64,000 bases of DNA. It comes from Drosophila pseudoobscura. Its lineage: Eukaryota > Arthropoda > Insecta > Diptera > Drosophilidae. A program made the translations under genes and the position numbers. The stretch is taken from NCBI RefSeq assembly GCF_009870125.1, contig NC_046680.1:11718001-11782000 (forward strand). The letters are read 5' to 3'. Shown in pieces: positions 21,841-32,461 of this stretch. How positions within the stretch are numbered: the stretch's first letter is position 1; every line of letters begins with the position of its first letter. Under the pieces are notes generated by a model. It was not told the DNA's origin. It saw only the letters and a list, made by a program, of their open reading frames with translations, and ran no database searches.

Positions 21841-24800
21841 TGCACCTTGCTTAAGAACGGGTAACAGAATTGTGGTAAAACTCTTTCGGTTAAGACGTAG
21901 GCGAATAATGGAGTTAAGGCGTTTATAATCTAGTTAGAGCACGTCTCAGCTAATGATTCGCCTAAATCAATATAATCTACTTATGCTTGGTATTTGATAA
22001 TGCCAATGCAAAGAACATTCTGAATTCTGAAAACTGAGCTGGATCTACTGCCAAGGTAGAAATTTTTAATATTCTCTACTTCAGCATTGGTCCAAAACCA
22101 GCAACTGCCGTTTATATAATTATATAATAACTATACTACGTACGAGAGGAACTGCAATCGGATAATTCGCATTGTTGGTCATATTCATACATATATACAT
22201 ATGTCCCTTTTCGTATAATGTATATATAATGTCAAAAGAGTTTGATATTAAACCCGGCTGAACAATATAGCAATATTTCTGCCAATTTAAGACTAAAATT
22301 TGTTGACTCAAATTGATGCCAATCGATAAAGAGAGTCTCCTTTCAATCAGAAATAGGCATGCCGCGCCCATATGGGGACACGTATAATACAATTAAACGG
22401 CTTTCAGAGACCACCAAATGGGGGATTTCCCTGATGCGATGCATGCTTTCTATACGAAAAGCGAAAAGCTTTCTGGAGTCTTTCTTGGGAAAAGATTTTT
22501 AGATTTTAGACTGGAGAGCTTCGCACAAATTCATAGTACAGTTTTTCAAATGTCGCCCGACGTCTACATACATGACAATGACATCGACATGTAGAATACT
22601 CATGTAGAATTGCCTTTTAAAATCGTAGCAATCGTATGGATGCAGTAACGTTATTTCTGAATTGATTACAGTTCAACAGTTCATTTGAAATATGCCGGAT
22701 AGTTGCATCACAATACACAACAAATAGGTTTATGAAAACTAGGTAAATATGGAGAAATTTTATGGAAAAAACTACATATTTGGTGCTCATAATCCAAGCA
22801 AACATCTAAGCGAAAATATTATTATGCCCATATTTATGAATTATTTTATCTCTATCTACGAGTTGTGACATTTGCTTATACTGAATTTGTTTAATCATAA
22901 ACATTCTGATTCTGAATAAGCGTTTCCTTTTACAAAATTTACTTTTGGAATCATTCAATGTTAATATTGTAGAAAAAAAAAAATTCCACACTTGTGTGAA
23001 TTGTCCAAATAATAGAATTCGATTATGATAACGAGACAACAGGCAAACACTGTTTTTTTTTTTTTAAATAATTTAAATTTCAAATCGATTTTACCCTTGC
23101 ATGCATATTCATTGCATGGGTATTGCTTTGGGGAAATCGCTCGTTAGCTTTTCATTCATTATGCAAAACCAATGGTCCAATCCTCTCGAGAATCCGCTAT
23201 TAAACACTGGACGAACAAACACCCCACATACATACATATGTAAATACATACATGTGTACATATACACCCTACAATGTGCGCTTGTGTACATTCTGGACCT
23301 GCACAAAAACCAAAAAAAAAAAAACAGAAATCCGAGTAAAATTAAAATTTGCATTATTCAAAATGTCACGTCCATGCCCACGCCCAGTCAATATGGTAAA
23401 TGTTGAGAAAATAAACCACAATTCTGGCATCGACGGACGTAAAAAAGAGCGTTTGGGACATGGAAGTCGTGTCCGTGACAGTTGCAACAGAGTTGCAACT
23501 CTGTTGCAACTGGATGCCAAGGCCAAGAGCGTCCCCAAGAGCTGGGGAGATATTGAATTTGCTATCAGTTGCGGTTAACAGTTCATTTCACAGGGGCAAG
23601 GCCAACCCTTGACCGGGATCAGAATTGGGTTACGCTGCTGACGGGGGCCCGGAGCGCTGCAACATGTTTTCAGAACGTTTTGACTTTTTATCCATATTTT
23701 TTTATCCGCATTCTGGCATCAAGGTCACTTTTGTGCCCTACCACTGACTCTCACTCTGACACTGGCGTACCAGAGAAAAAGCTCACTGAGGACGAACTCC
23801 TGTGCCACAAACCATCCGGTGCACCTGTATGTTGACTCTGCCCTCCCCTAAACAGACAGACAGACAGACTTTCAATTTCTTTGACACATTTGCTTGAAAA
23901 TGCTCAACAAGTGCGCTGGCCCCTGAGAAGATAAACCTGCCAACGAGCATTGCTGCCCCTGCCACTGCCACTGCCCCTGTCCCTGCCCGGTCTCCACCCG
24001 GTATCAGACAAGCTTTGACTTTTATATCCCGCTGCCTCCCACACTCGGGACTCTTCCCTCTCAGGCAGCACAGCACCCCATCTGTAGTCCGTCGTCTGTT
24101 TACTTTTGTGGGGGGGCGAGGGCGGGGCAAACTTTAGCAAATTGCCAGTTTTGGCATTTAGCTGAAGCAACACACGCCCGCCCGATCCGGTGCTCTGGTG
24201 CGCCGGTCCCGCAAGATACTCGTACTGTGCGTACATTTAAGAGATTATTTTGTCGAGGTCCTTTCACATTTCGAATTTAATGCGCGTACCTTTCTTCTTC
24301 TCTCGCGTCGCAGACGGGTCGGCGGAGGGTCGCGGTCGCTGTTGTTTCTAGGTTACAATCGAAATTCCGCTGTAATTTGCATGCCGCGAATGCCGACCCA
24401 TACCCTACCCTAGCCTCCCTGCCCAGCTGCCTTTTCACCGTGCCTTACGCTCTTTTTCCTCGTCTCGTTTCCCTATGACTCCTAGCGGCCTGACTCCCGT
24501 CTGCTGCTTAAGAATAAACACTGCCCTGACAACTTCCTGTTTCCTTCTCCACGCCAATTTGCAAGCCGCCCCGCCCCACTCCGCCCCGCCCCGCGAGCAT
24601 CGTCAAAGGCAAGCAAACAAACACAAAATGGAAGCAGCAAGCCGAAAACCTTTTCTCATTTCCTTTGTAAATTGTGCACACAAACACACCCATATGGCTC
24701 TCACACACTATCCGAAGGAAGGTAAGGCAGCGAGATGTATCTATTTATTCGGGGTTCATGCCAGTCTTTGGAGAGTGTTCCCCTATGCGTGGATGCGCGC

Positions 24801-27140
24801 AAAAAGCACAAAGGCCCTCGCCCTTGTGTGTGATCGGTACTGCCTTACCTTCTCTAAATATGCATTGCTTCCACCCACTCAGCGAGATAGCGAGAGAGAG
24901 AGAGAGAGAAAGACAGGGGGCAGGCGCTCACTTGTTGCTGTTCCAGCAGCAGCTATCGGAAAAAGCAATTTCGTGGCAATGCGATGAATTGACAGCGGCA
25001 TCGGCCGGTGCCCGGGGTCTGATTGCCTGCTCCTGCCTTCCCACCTTCCTCGTCTGGGGTCCGTTTGATGCTGATGGCCTGAACACACACAAACAGTGAA
25101 AGGGCACACCTGTAGAAGACTTCCCTTGCCCTCCGCTCCTATTGAAGTGCCTGGCGCGGCCATTACGCTATATCGCAATGGAAGTATGCACCAGCGCTAT
25201 GCACATACTGCCAATCTCATTTGGGACCTATCCAGGGTATCACAGGCATATTTCAGGCCCTGTTCTTTGGAGTACAGGAGTACAGGGTATGTACCACATT
25301 TTCTGTCGTTTGCTTCGTCAGCCGTCCCTAGCTTTGTGCAAATAATCACACTTCAAAGGCAATAAATCGTTATTTAAATTTCATTTTCCACATTGTTTAA
25401 AGTTTCGTTTCTTCGCCGCTCGGGGATAGGACTCCGGGAATCGCGGCGGGAGCGCCGCCGGAAAAATATGCTTTAAAAATTCGGCTTATTTGGTTATGAA
25501 TCCCCCGAGAGTGTTGACTGCCAGCGCGAATATTTCTTCATCTGTGTTGCGAGAATACCTGAGAGCTTGTTTGTGTGAGCGAGAGGATTGTTTGCGTTTT
25601 CTTTTTTTTTTTTGCCGAATTGGTTTAGGATGGCTAACACCCGCACACAGGCCCACCGCAGGAAAGTAGCTTTTTCTCTATAAAGTGGTGTATACTATGT
25701 GTGTGCTTTTCCATCCCTTTTTATGCGTTTCCCGGGACAGCTCTTCAAGCATTGCCTTCCGTCACAACGACCTGCAAGTAATCCGCTTGGAAATGCCGAA
25801 GGACGACAGCCGTTATCCCATATGCCATATAATCAATGCCATATTCGAGATGGGTTTCGTTTCGTTTCGTTTCCATTCTGACCCCGACCTTCTGCATTGC
25901 AATTAGAGAGAAAGACTTGGGAGACAGTGCTCTCTCCAAAAAGAGATGTTCGTATGAAGCTATCCCCATTACAATTACCGTAACAGAGCACCTGGCTGTT
26001 CTCAGATTAATCTCTGTGGTCCATCCCCGTTGTAATTCTCTGAAGACTTAAGTCGATTTGTGTCGCGTCTCCCAATCGCAATGCCAAGGACTCTGCTTAT
26101 GTTTTCACAAATATTTGAGATTGTGTGGCAGGGAATCGTTCGCTGATGTCGACGATGGGGATTGGACCTCTGTTTAAAGGCCAGCTCAAGGCGGGTTTAT
26201 TCATTTACGTTTGTTTATTGAACTTAAATTAGTTTGATTTTTCCTCTGCGTCAGCCTCAGCCTCAGCCTTTGCCATACCATCCCTTTCTTCCATTTTTGC
26301 TGTCCTCACAATCTCCAGTATAAGGTCTGAAGGAGAAGAACTCAACGGAGACAGAAACAGGGCCAACAAAAAGGAACAATCTTGGTAATCAGAAAGAGGG
26401 GAGTGGGAGCTCGGAGCTGCTGGAACCGTTCCTTGCTTAAACAAAATAAAATAAGCTCATTAAAATTATGAGCCTCAGCAGGTGGCGGGGTCAGGGCGGA
26501 AAACTTTCTCTGAGTCTCAGTCGGAGTCTGAGTCCGTTGCCAGCCCATCGCGTTATCCGTGACAGAGCCGAATCCGATGAGGGCTGGTTGCCATGCCACA
26601 TGCCGCACTTCCTCCCGCCCATCAATCAGAGCCGGATTGTCAACTTTTCAGTCTCATCTCTCGACTCCGCCGTAAGTTAATTACGGAATTTCAGCGCCTG
26701 ATTGATTTCCGGGCGCGGGTGCCTGGGTGCAGTTCAGAGCGAGCAATCCGTAAAAGACGACAACCAATAAGACTTATCATGCGCCTCCTTTCTCCTTCCA
26801 GAGCTGGCAAATCATTGCCAAGTGGGCCTCGTGTCACGGGCCCATCGCCATCGTTGAGTCTGCTGCACTGGAGCGTGAAATCCAGCGAAGTTTCGGTTGC
26901 GGTATGATTGACAACAAGCACTTAACACATTTCTACAGTCCCTATCCCACCCTCGCAGGCATTCCCCTAATGAACCTCAAGTGCGCAACAGCTGAGCAGC
27001 AGCCCCTTGAACTGGGATTCGATTAGAGGCTGGAACGGAACGGAGCGGAGCGGATGCTGGTTCCTTCCCCATGCAGTCAAGGATAAAGAGAGAGAGAGAG
27101 AGATCAGATTTTTGTAGCCAGTTACAGAGCATAGTTGTCC
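21841..27140. other. Gene-poor intergenic region
   Basis: About 5.3 kb without a gene that I can support on either strand. It contains AT-rich DNA (22100-23060), the palindrome at 23479-23512, pyrimidine-rich DNA around 23840-24600, a (GA)n run at about 24890-24910, and CTCAG-like repeats at 26260-26560. Short frames here lack motifs, splice support and length. Confidence 0.45.
23479..23512. repeat. 34-bp perfect palindrome with three phased GTTGCAAC octamers
   Basis: The stretch from C23479 to G23512 equals its own reverse complement at all 34 positions. It consists of three self-complementary GTTGCAAC octamers at 23481, 23492 and 23503, exactly 11 bases apart, with AGA and TCT spacers. Eleven bases is close to one turn of DNA, so three dimers of one factor could sit on the same face. 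No adjacent gene is evident. Confidence 0.9.
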
Positions 27141-29294
27141 TTTATTTATCTTTATCGGGATGGGAGATTTAGGGGTAGAGAGGGAGTTAAACACACCAAA
27201 CAGAAGAAATCTGATTTTATCCGCTTGTACTCTAATTAATTTGGTTTTTCTGCCGCCTCATTTCTGTGACAGGCACAAAGGCTTCCTTCCTTCCTACGCT
27301 TGCAACACTAAATGCACACACCACAACGTCAACAACTGTGGATTACAGTGTGCTGCAACACACTCTGTGGGGCGGGGGAGGGGCTCTCCATCATCATCTT
27401 CATCATCATCATCATCTCGTATAGACTCGTATAGGTACTCGTTAGCTTTGGAAAAATATAAATATACACCGATCTACCATTTCTCTACTTTGGTTATTTG
27501 TACAATTATGCTTTAAGCCAATTTGCAGGTGTAGCACAGTTACATAAATCTGCAGTAAAATTCCATTTAGAAATAATTTATCTTTTATCTTTTTTGGTTT
27601 TTGTTGCTTTTCAATTAGTTTTACACAATAAATTCGGTGGGCGTTTAGCTAGCTTTGATTCGAATACTTTCCTCCCACATTGGATTAACAAATCAAATTA
27701 AAGCCGGGACCTTGGCACTCGCGGCGTATGCGCGATACAGATTGCCCCCCAAAGAGGGGATGGAATAGGATGGAGAGTTCTCTGTGCAGATTTCAACTTT
27801 TACGAGGCAAGTTTTTTAGTTTGTTTGTTTTTTTGGTTTTCGGTAAATGTAAATGTTAAAAATGATAAAGTGCACTCGACAGCGAAGGATGGAGGATGTA
27901 GGATGGTGTGGTGTGGTGTGGTGTTCGGTGGGGAAAATGGAAAAATATAAGTGGTTGGCTGTCGAGTGTCTAGTGCTCTCCCGGCCTGTTCTGGCCTGAC
28001 CTGGTTTCTCTAGTAATTTTCCCTTCTAATGTGTAAGTTTATATATGAAAATAGTTAGAGTTTAGTTAGGTTTTAGTTTGATTTTTGCTTGTTTTTTCGC
28101 ATTTTGTAAAGGTATTTTTCAAATATAAGCGTATAAGTTCAGAGTTCAGAGATCAAAGTTAGAAATGTTCTCCACTTACATGCACAAATACACAATACAT
28201 ACGAGTACACATACATATGTTCACATGCACGTACATATAGCATATACGCACATACGAGCTAGATTATGCTTTGATTAGGGCTTAGGCTTATTTAGTACGT
28301 ACTTTAGTACTAGTAACAACAGTCAACATTCAACAGTCAATCCGATATGAGATTTTCGTCAGTTGGAAGAGTTCTTGCAGAGCAGATCGAGGAGTAAACA
28401 TCCCTTAGTCTACTCAATAAATATACCTATGGATAGCGCACACTTATCGGATAGGATATATATATATATATATATATATATAGTAACTTTATCTGCATCT
28501 GTATCTGTATATCTATATGCTTGTATAAGTATATCAACATCTATAAAGTTCGCTCTTCTGCATGGGCCTATGGCTGCTCCTTCAGCTTCAGCATCAGCAT
28601 CAGCATCGCCTAGTTAAATTGACAGCACATTATTGGATTTGAAATTATTCTCCATTGGAACACATATAAGTACACATACATATAATATACACATATTCTT
28701 AGGGACTACTCGTACTTATGCCCAGCTTCTGGTTGGAGGCTGCACACGCGTCGCTGGGTCGCCGCTTATCAGCAAGGCAAGGCCTTGGTCAGAACCCGAA
28801 AGTAGGTGCGTCTGGGCTCGATAAGCTAATCGAAACATCCGCCATAAACAAACGAATTATCGCTGCTCGCGGAGGCCTGACCACGGCCAATGACTTGCCG
28901 GAATGGTGATGGGAAAGGCAAAGGGGATGGAGATGGTCCTGAGGAGCGGCGACCTAACATTAAACTTTCAATATTTTTTGGGGCCGGCAACGGCGACGGC
29001 GACGTAGCAAAAAACATAACAAAAGCGTGGGCCTCCCTTCGGCTAATCTGAATGGCATTCAAAATATTCCGCCTGCCGCTTTTGATAAAATTCTCCTTTG
29101 CACAGTGCTCTGTGGCATAATTTGGCTTTTACACAAGAATGTGCCAAAAGAAGACATCGACAATGGACTCGGCCCCTTCTCTTCCTCTTCCTCGTCCTCG
29201 TCCTCTTACTCCTCATTCTCATTCTGTTTGGGAGCCATGGCTCTGCACATGTGGCTGGTACTCGTATTTGTTGGGGGATCCTCCTTCCATCTTC
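27141..29294 (-). other. Probable long 3' UTR of the RGK gene
   Basis: This is inferred. The minus strand here is A-rich with CTAAACTAAAAC-like runs and no coding frame, as in long fly 3' UTRs. AATAAA on the minus strand at 27141-27146 is a possible end. An alternative end further down, near 26210, is possible. Confidence 0.35.
28456..28482. repeat. (AT)n microsatellite
   Basis: A pure AT dinucleotide run of 27 bases within the probable RGK 3' UTR. Confidence 0.95.
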
Positions 29295-32200
29295 TTAGAG
29301 CACATGGAGGTTCTCACAGCTCTTCGACTTGGAGATGTCGGAGAGGCAGATTTTCTGCAGAATCTCCTTGGCCAGATGCAGCGATATGTGGGTGCGAGAG
29401 TGCTTCATCTTCGACTGGGTAGCCTTCTTCTCGCGTACCTCCTTCAGGCGCATCTGGGTAGAAGAGACAGTGCATATAGAGAAACGGAAAAGAGAGAGAA
29501 GACAACCTCTTTAATCTGGTTATCGTTAACCGGCCAGGTTTCCGTTTGAGTCACTCGCAGGCAGCTCAATTTTCATTAATTAGTGAACCGATCCGGAAGG
29601 ATACCCAACCCCAACCCCAACCCCAACGCCGCCCCAATTGTGCAGGGAATAAAGTTAAATGGATTTGCCGCACCGTCTGGGTGGTCGCTCTGGTGTTCGA
29701 TGGTGTCGGATGGGGCAGACGCAGACGCAGACGGCACGGCAAATCCATTTAACTTTGTTTCCTGCACACTTTTTCCCATGCATCGGAGGGGGTTGCGTGT
29801 GTTTCGCACCTAACCTAAAAAGCCCGCAAGCCGCAACCCACAGTCCACAGCCCACTGCCTGCAGTGTCCTGTGTGGACACCCCTGCCCCTGCCTGTGGCT
29901 CACTCGCACTCACCTGCTTCAATATGCCGACGAGCAGCTCATCCACATTGTGCTGTATGCCGCTTGACGTTTCGATAAATTTGGCATCGCGTGAGGCGGC
30001 CAGGGCTTTTCCCTCTGGGGGGCCACCATAGTTCATAGTCCATCGTCCATAATAAATTGAGGGAAATGACAAAATAGCGAAACAAAGCGGAGAGGATAGC
30101 AGGGATGGATATAACGAAACGAAATCAAGCCATCATAATTAAGAAGCAGGAATTACAACGTTACCTTGTGATGTGATAAGCCGGGCACGGGCCAGATCCG
30201 CCTTGTTGCCTACGAGGATGACGGCCTTGTCCTTGGTGTACTTCTCCTGCCACAGATAATTGATGATTTCCTCGGCCACACGGAACGTGCCACGGTCGAC
30301 CACCGAGAAGACAACGACACAGCCGTGCGGCTCATAGGTGGAGAGCGAGTTCTCCACGCTCATCTCGACGCTCGGGTGGTCGATGAAGACCATGTCCGAC
30401 TCCTCGTCATCCAGCAGGACACTGACCGTCTTCTCGCCGAACTCATCGTCTAAAACTCAGATCAGAATTAAACTCTAAAGACCCAAGTGGAAGCTGGGAA
30501 GCTAGGGGTCAGACACACATAGGTTCCAGCTACGGGTACGATTGTCTACTCACTGCGCTCCAGCCTAAGAGACTCTAAGAGGCGTCTCTCGTCTCTCTGC
30601 TCTCAGGTGACTCGCACCCAACACTTACCTAGGCTTGCATCGTAGGTGTGCATGTATTCCGAGGTCATGAACTGGTTGACAAGCGCCGTCTTTCCCACTC
30701 CCGCATCGCCCAGCATCACCACTCGGTAGCGGGCCGCGGGCGGCGGCTCCAGGTTGTCCGACTCGTCCGAGGAGACCGGCAGAGAGTCCACGTTGGCATA
30801 CCCGCCACCACAGCAGCTGCCCTCGAATGGGGACCTTTCGCTGGCCCGGCTGTTTGTCGAGTTCACGCTCGTGTTGCTCCGGGAACGGCGCGAGATTATG
30901 GAATCCCCGCAGTTGACCACGTTGCCCTTGCTGATGGAGAAGTGACGGAGGCGGTAGAGATCGTCGCTGGCCCTGGGATTGTACGGGCGCTCCGGTAGAG
31001 AACAGACTCGCGGCCGAATGTGGTCGGGAACTGCAGGGGAACGTGGGAAACCGCCGATTCAAAGTTTGCACTCTCATAAAAAGGATATTTCCCTCACCTG
31101 GCAGCTCGAGAAAGTTCGACGTTCTACGCTGACGACCCCGATTGGAGCTTTGGAAGGCCAGTGGCCCAACATCATCGTTGGACACTATGGAGGCATTGGA
31201 ACAGGCGCTCTTCATGGACTCGCGCGAGTTGCGGCGACTGGCCAGGAGGGCCAGACCTCCTTTGGAGCTGCCCCTGCGGCGGGGCTTGTGCTCGACGACC
31301 TCGCGCTTTGCCTTGACCGGTTTGGGTGGCTTGCAGCCGCTCAGCTCATGGTCCGGATGCTGGGTTAGGTCGCTGGTGGACTTTCGATAGCGGAGGGAGA
31401 CCACGCTGTCGGAACATGTGCGGTCCAAGGTGGAGTGCGAGCTGTGGAGCACCTGGTAGCCGGGATTCGAGGTGATGTTGATGGCATGGCGGCGCTGCCG
31501 CTGCAGATGTTGCTGCTGCTGCTGCTGCTCTGGGTCCGTAAAACTGAAGCTAGTCGTGGTGTGGGTGACCAGGGTGCTGTTTGTGTGCTGGGTTCCCGTC
31601 TCGCCCGACTCCATGGACAGCTGGGTGCAGTCGGTCACGCAGGAATCGCGCTTCAACCCGTAGTAGCCCCCTCTTCTTGCTCCCGCCCCTGCTCCCGAGC
31701 TCAGGTTCCGGGCCACGTCGATCTTGCTGATCACCGGCAGCTCCCACTCGTCGTGCCGTCGCTTGCTGCCATCGTCTACGCCCGTTGTGGTCACCAGAGG
31801 CAGTGGCTCAAGCGGCAGCTTGCTCCTCATCAGCTTCTTGGACCCCTGGCGACGCGGCGAGCTGGGAGGCTCATAGTACTCGGGTCCACCATCCCCGTCC
31901 GGCGAGAAGGGCTCGTAGTACTCAAACTTCTTGGAAAACGCGGAGTGGTCTGCTCCGGAGTTGGGGCTCACGGCATCGAAGACGAACTTGCACGGAGCAT
32001 TGGGACTGCGGGCAGATGTGCGACCGCTGAACAGCGAGTAGGAGTCATCTATGGAGCCCGAGGGCGGAGTCTGGTAGTAGGAGCTCGGCGTGGAGCTGCT
32101 CCCGTCGTCGCAGCTGTCGTTGGCGAAGGACGTTGTGATCTTGGGACTCCTGGGCGCCTCGTATCCCCCGCCGTAGCCATAGCTTGGACTGCGCGGACCC

Positions 32201-32461
32201 GTCCCCGTCCCCGTCATCAAGGGAGTTGCATATACCGACGGCGGTGCGGGATGGTAGGGCCTAAAAAGGTTCCATGTCCCATCATTGGAGTAGCTGTGGA
32301 CAAGAGATTGATTCATACCTGGGCGCCTTGGGAGTGGCTCCTCTGCTCGGCAATGGATTGCTGGCCGTCCTAGCGGTGGATTTATGCAGGCCGGAGGCCT
32401 GTTGCCTATAGCCCCCACCTCCGCTGGCTCCCTCATCCCAGCTGCGTTGCTGCTGTGCCAT
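29295..32461 (-). CDS. RGK-family (Rad/Gem/Kir) small GTPase with long N-terminal extension
   Basis: Six exons join in frame: 32461-32319, 32260-31098, 31030-30629, 30449-30165, 30014-29914 and 29453-29295, giving 750 residues. Residues 1-535 are a disordered Ser/Pro/Gly-rich extension with a poly-Gln tract. The GTPase core follows: G1 GDAGVGKT at about 543-550, a G3 position reading DHPSVE in place of DTAGQE, G4 GNKADL and G5 ETSS. The C-terminus is the RGK signature, ending SKSCENLHVL with no prenylation box. RGK proteins sit at the plasma membrane, inhibit high-voltage calcium channels through the beta subunit, and remodel the cytoskeleton. The altered G3 is normal for the family and implies poor GTP hydrolysis. 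Flies have several paralogues and I cannot say which this is. The exon 1-2 junction was fixed by choosing the acceptor that leaves a 58-base intron; the nearer one would leave 25. Confidence 0.93.
29604..29624 (-). repeat. Four G-runs (GGGGTT repeats) on the transcribed sense strand, RGK last intron
   Basis: The plus strand shows four C-runs (CCC then three CCCC) separated by AA, so the RGK pre-mRNA carries GGGGUU repeats able to form a quadruplex. It lies 15 bases from the intronic inverted repeat. Confidence 0.7.
29639..29768 (-). repeat. Intronic inverted repeat: 40-bp arms, 48-base loop
   Basis: The arm 29640-29679 and the arm 29728-29767 are reverse complements at 36 of 40 positions, extended by one pair at 29639/29768. 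All four differences are transitions. In the minus-strand transcript two become G-U pairs and two become A-C mismatches. The structure lies inside the last RGK intron (29454-29913), so a long hairpin would form in the pre-mRNA. I see no coding role and do not recognise it as a named mobile element. Confidence 0.85.
31524..31530 (-). other. Poly-Gln codon run inside the RGK extension
   Basis: A run of CAG/CAA codons, read on the minus strand at about 31510-31530, encodes seven consecutive Gln residues, a typical slippage-prone tract in fly proteins. Position is approximate. Confidence 0.5.

Noticed and set aside
24475-24987. 170-codon plus-strand frame
   Set aside because: Low-complexity composition with GA-repeat translation at its end. 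No start context, motif or splice support.
32261-32300. Nearer acceptor for RGK exon 2 at 32294
   Set aside because: It would leave a 25-base intron, too short for fly splicing. The acceptor at 32261 gives 58 bases in the same frame.
31435-32373. 312-codon open frame on the plus strand
   Set aside because: Lies opposite RGK exon 2 and crosses an intron boundary. No motifs.
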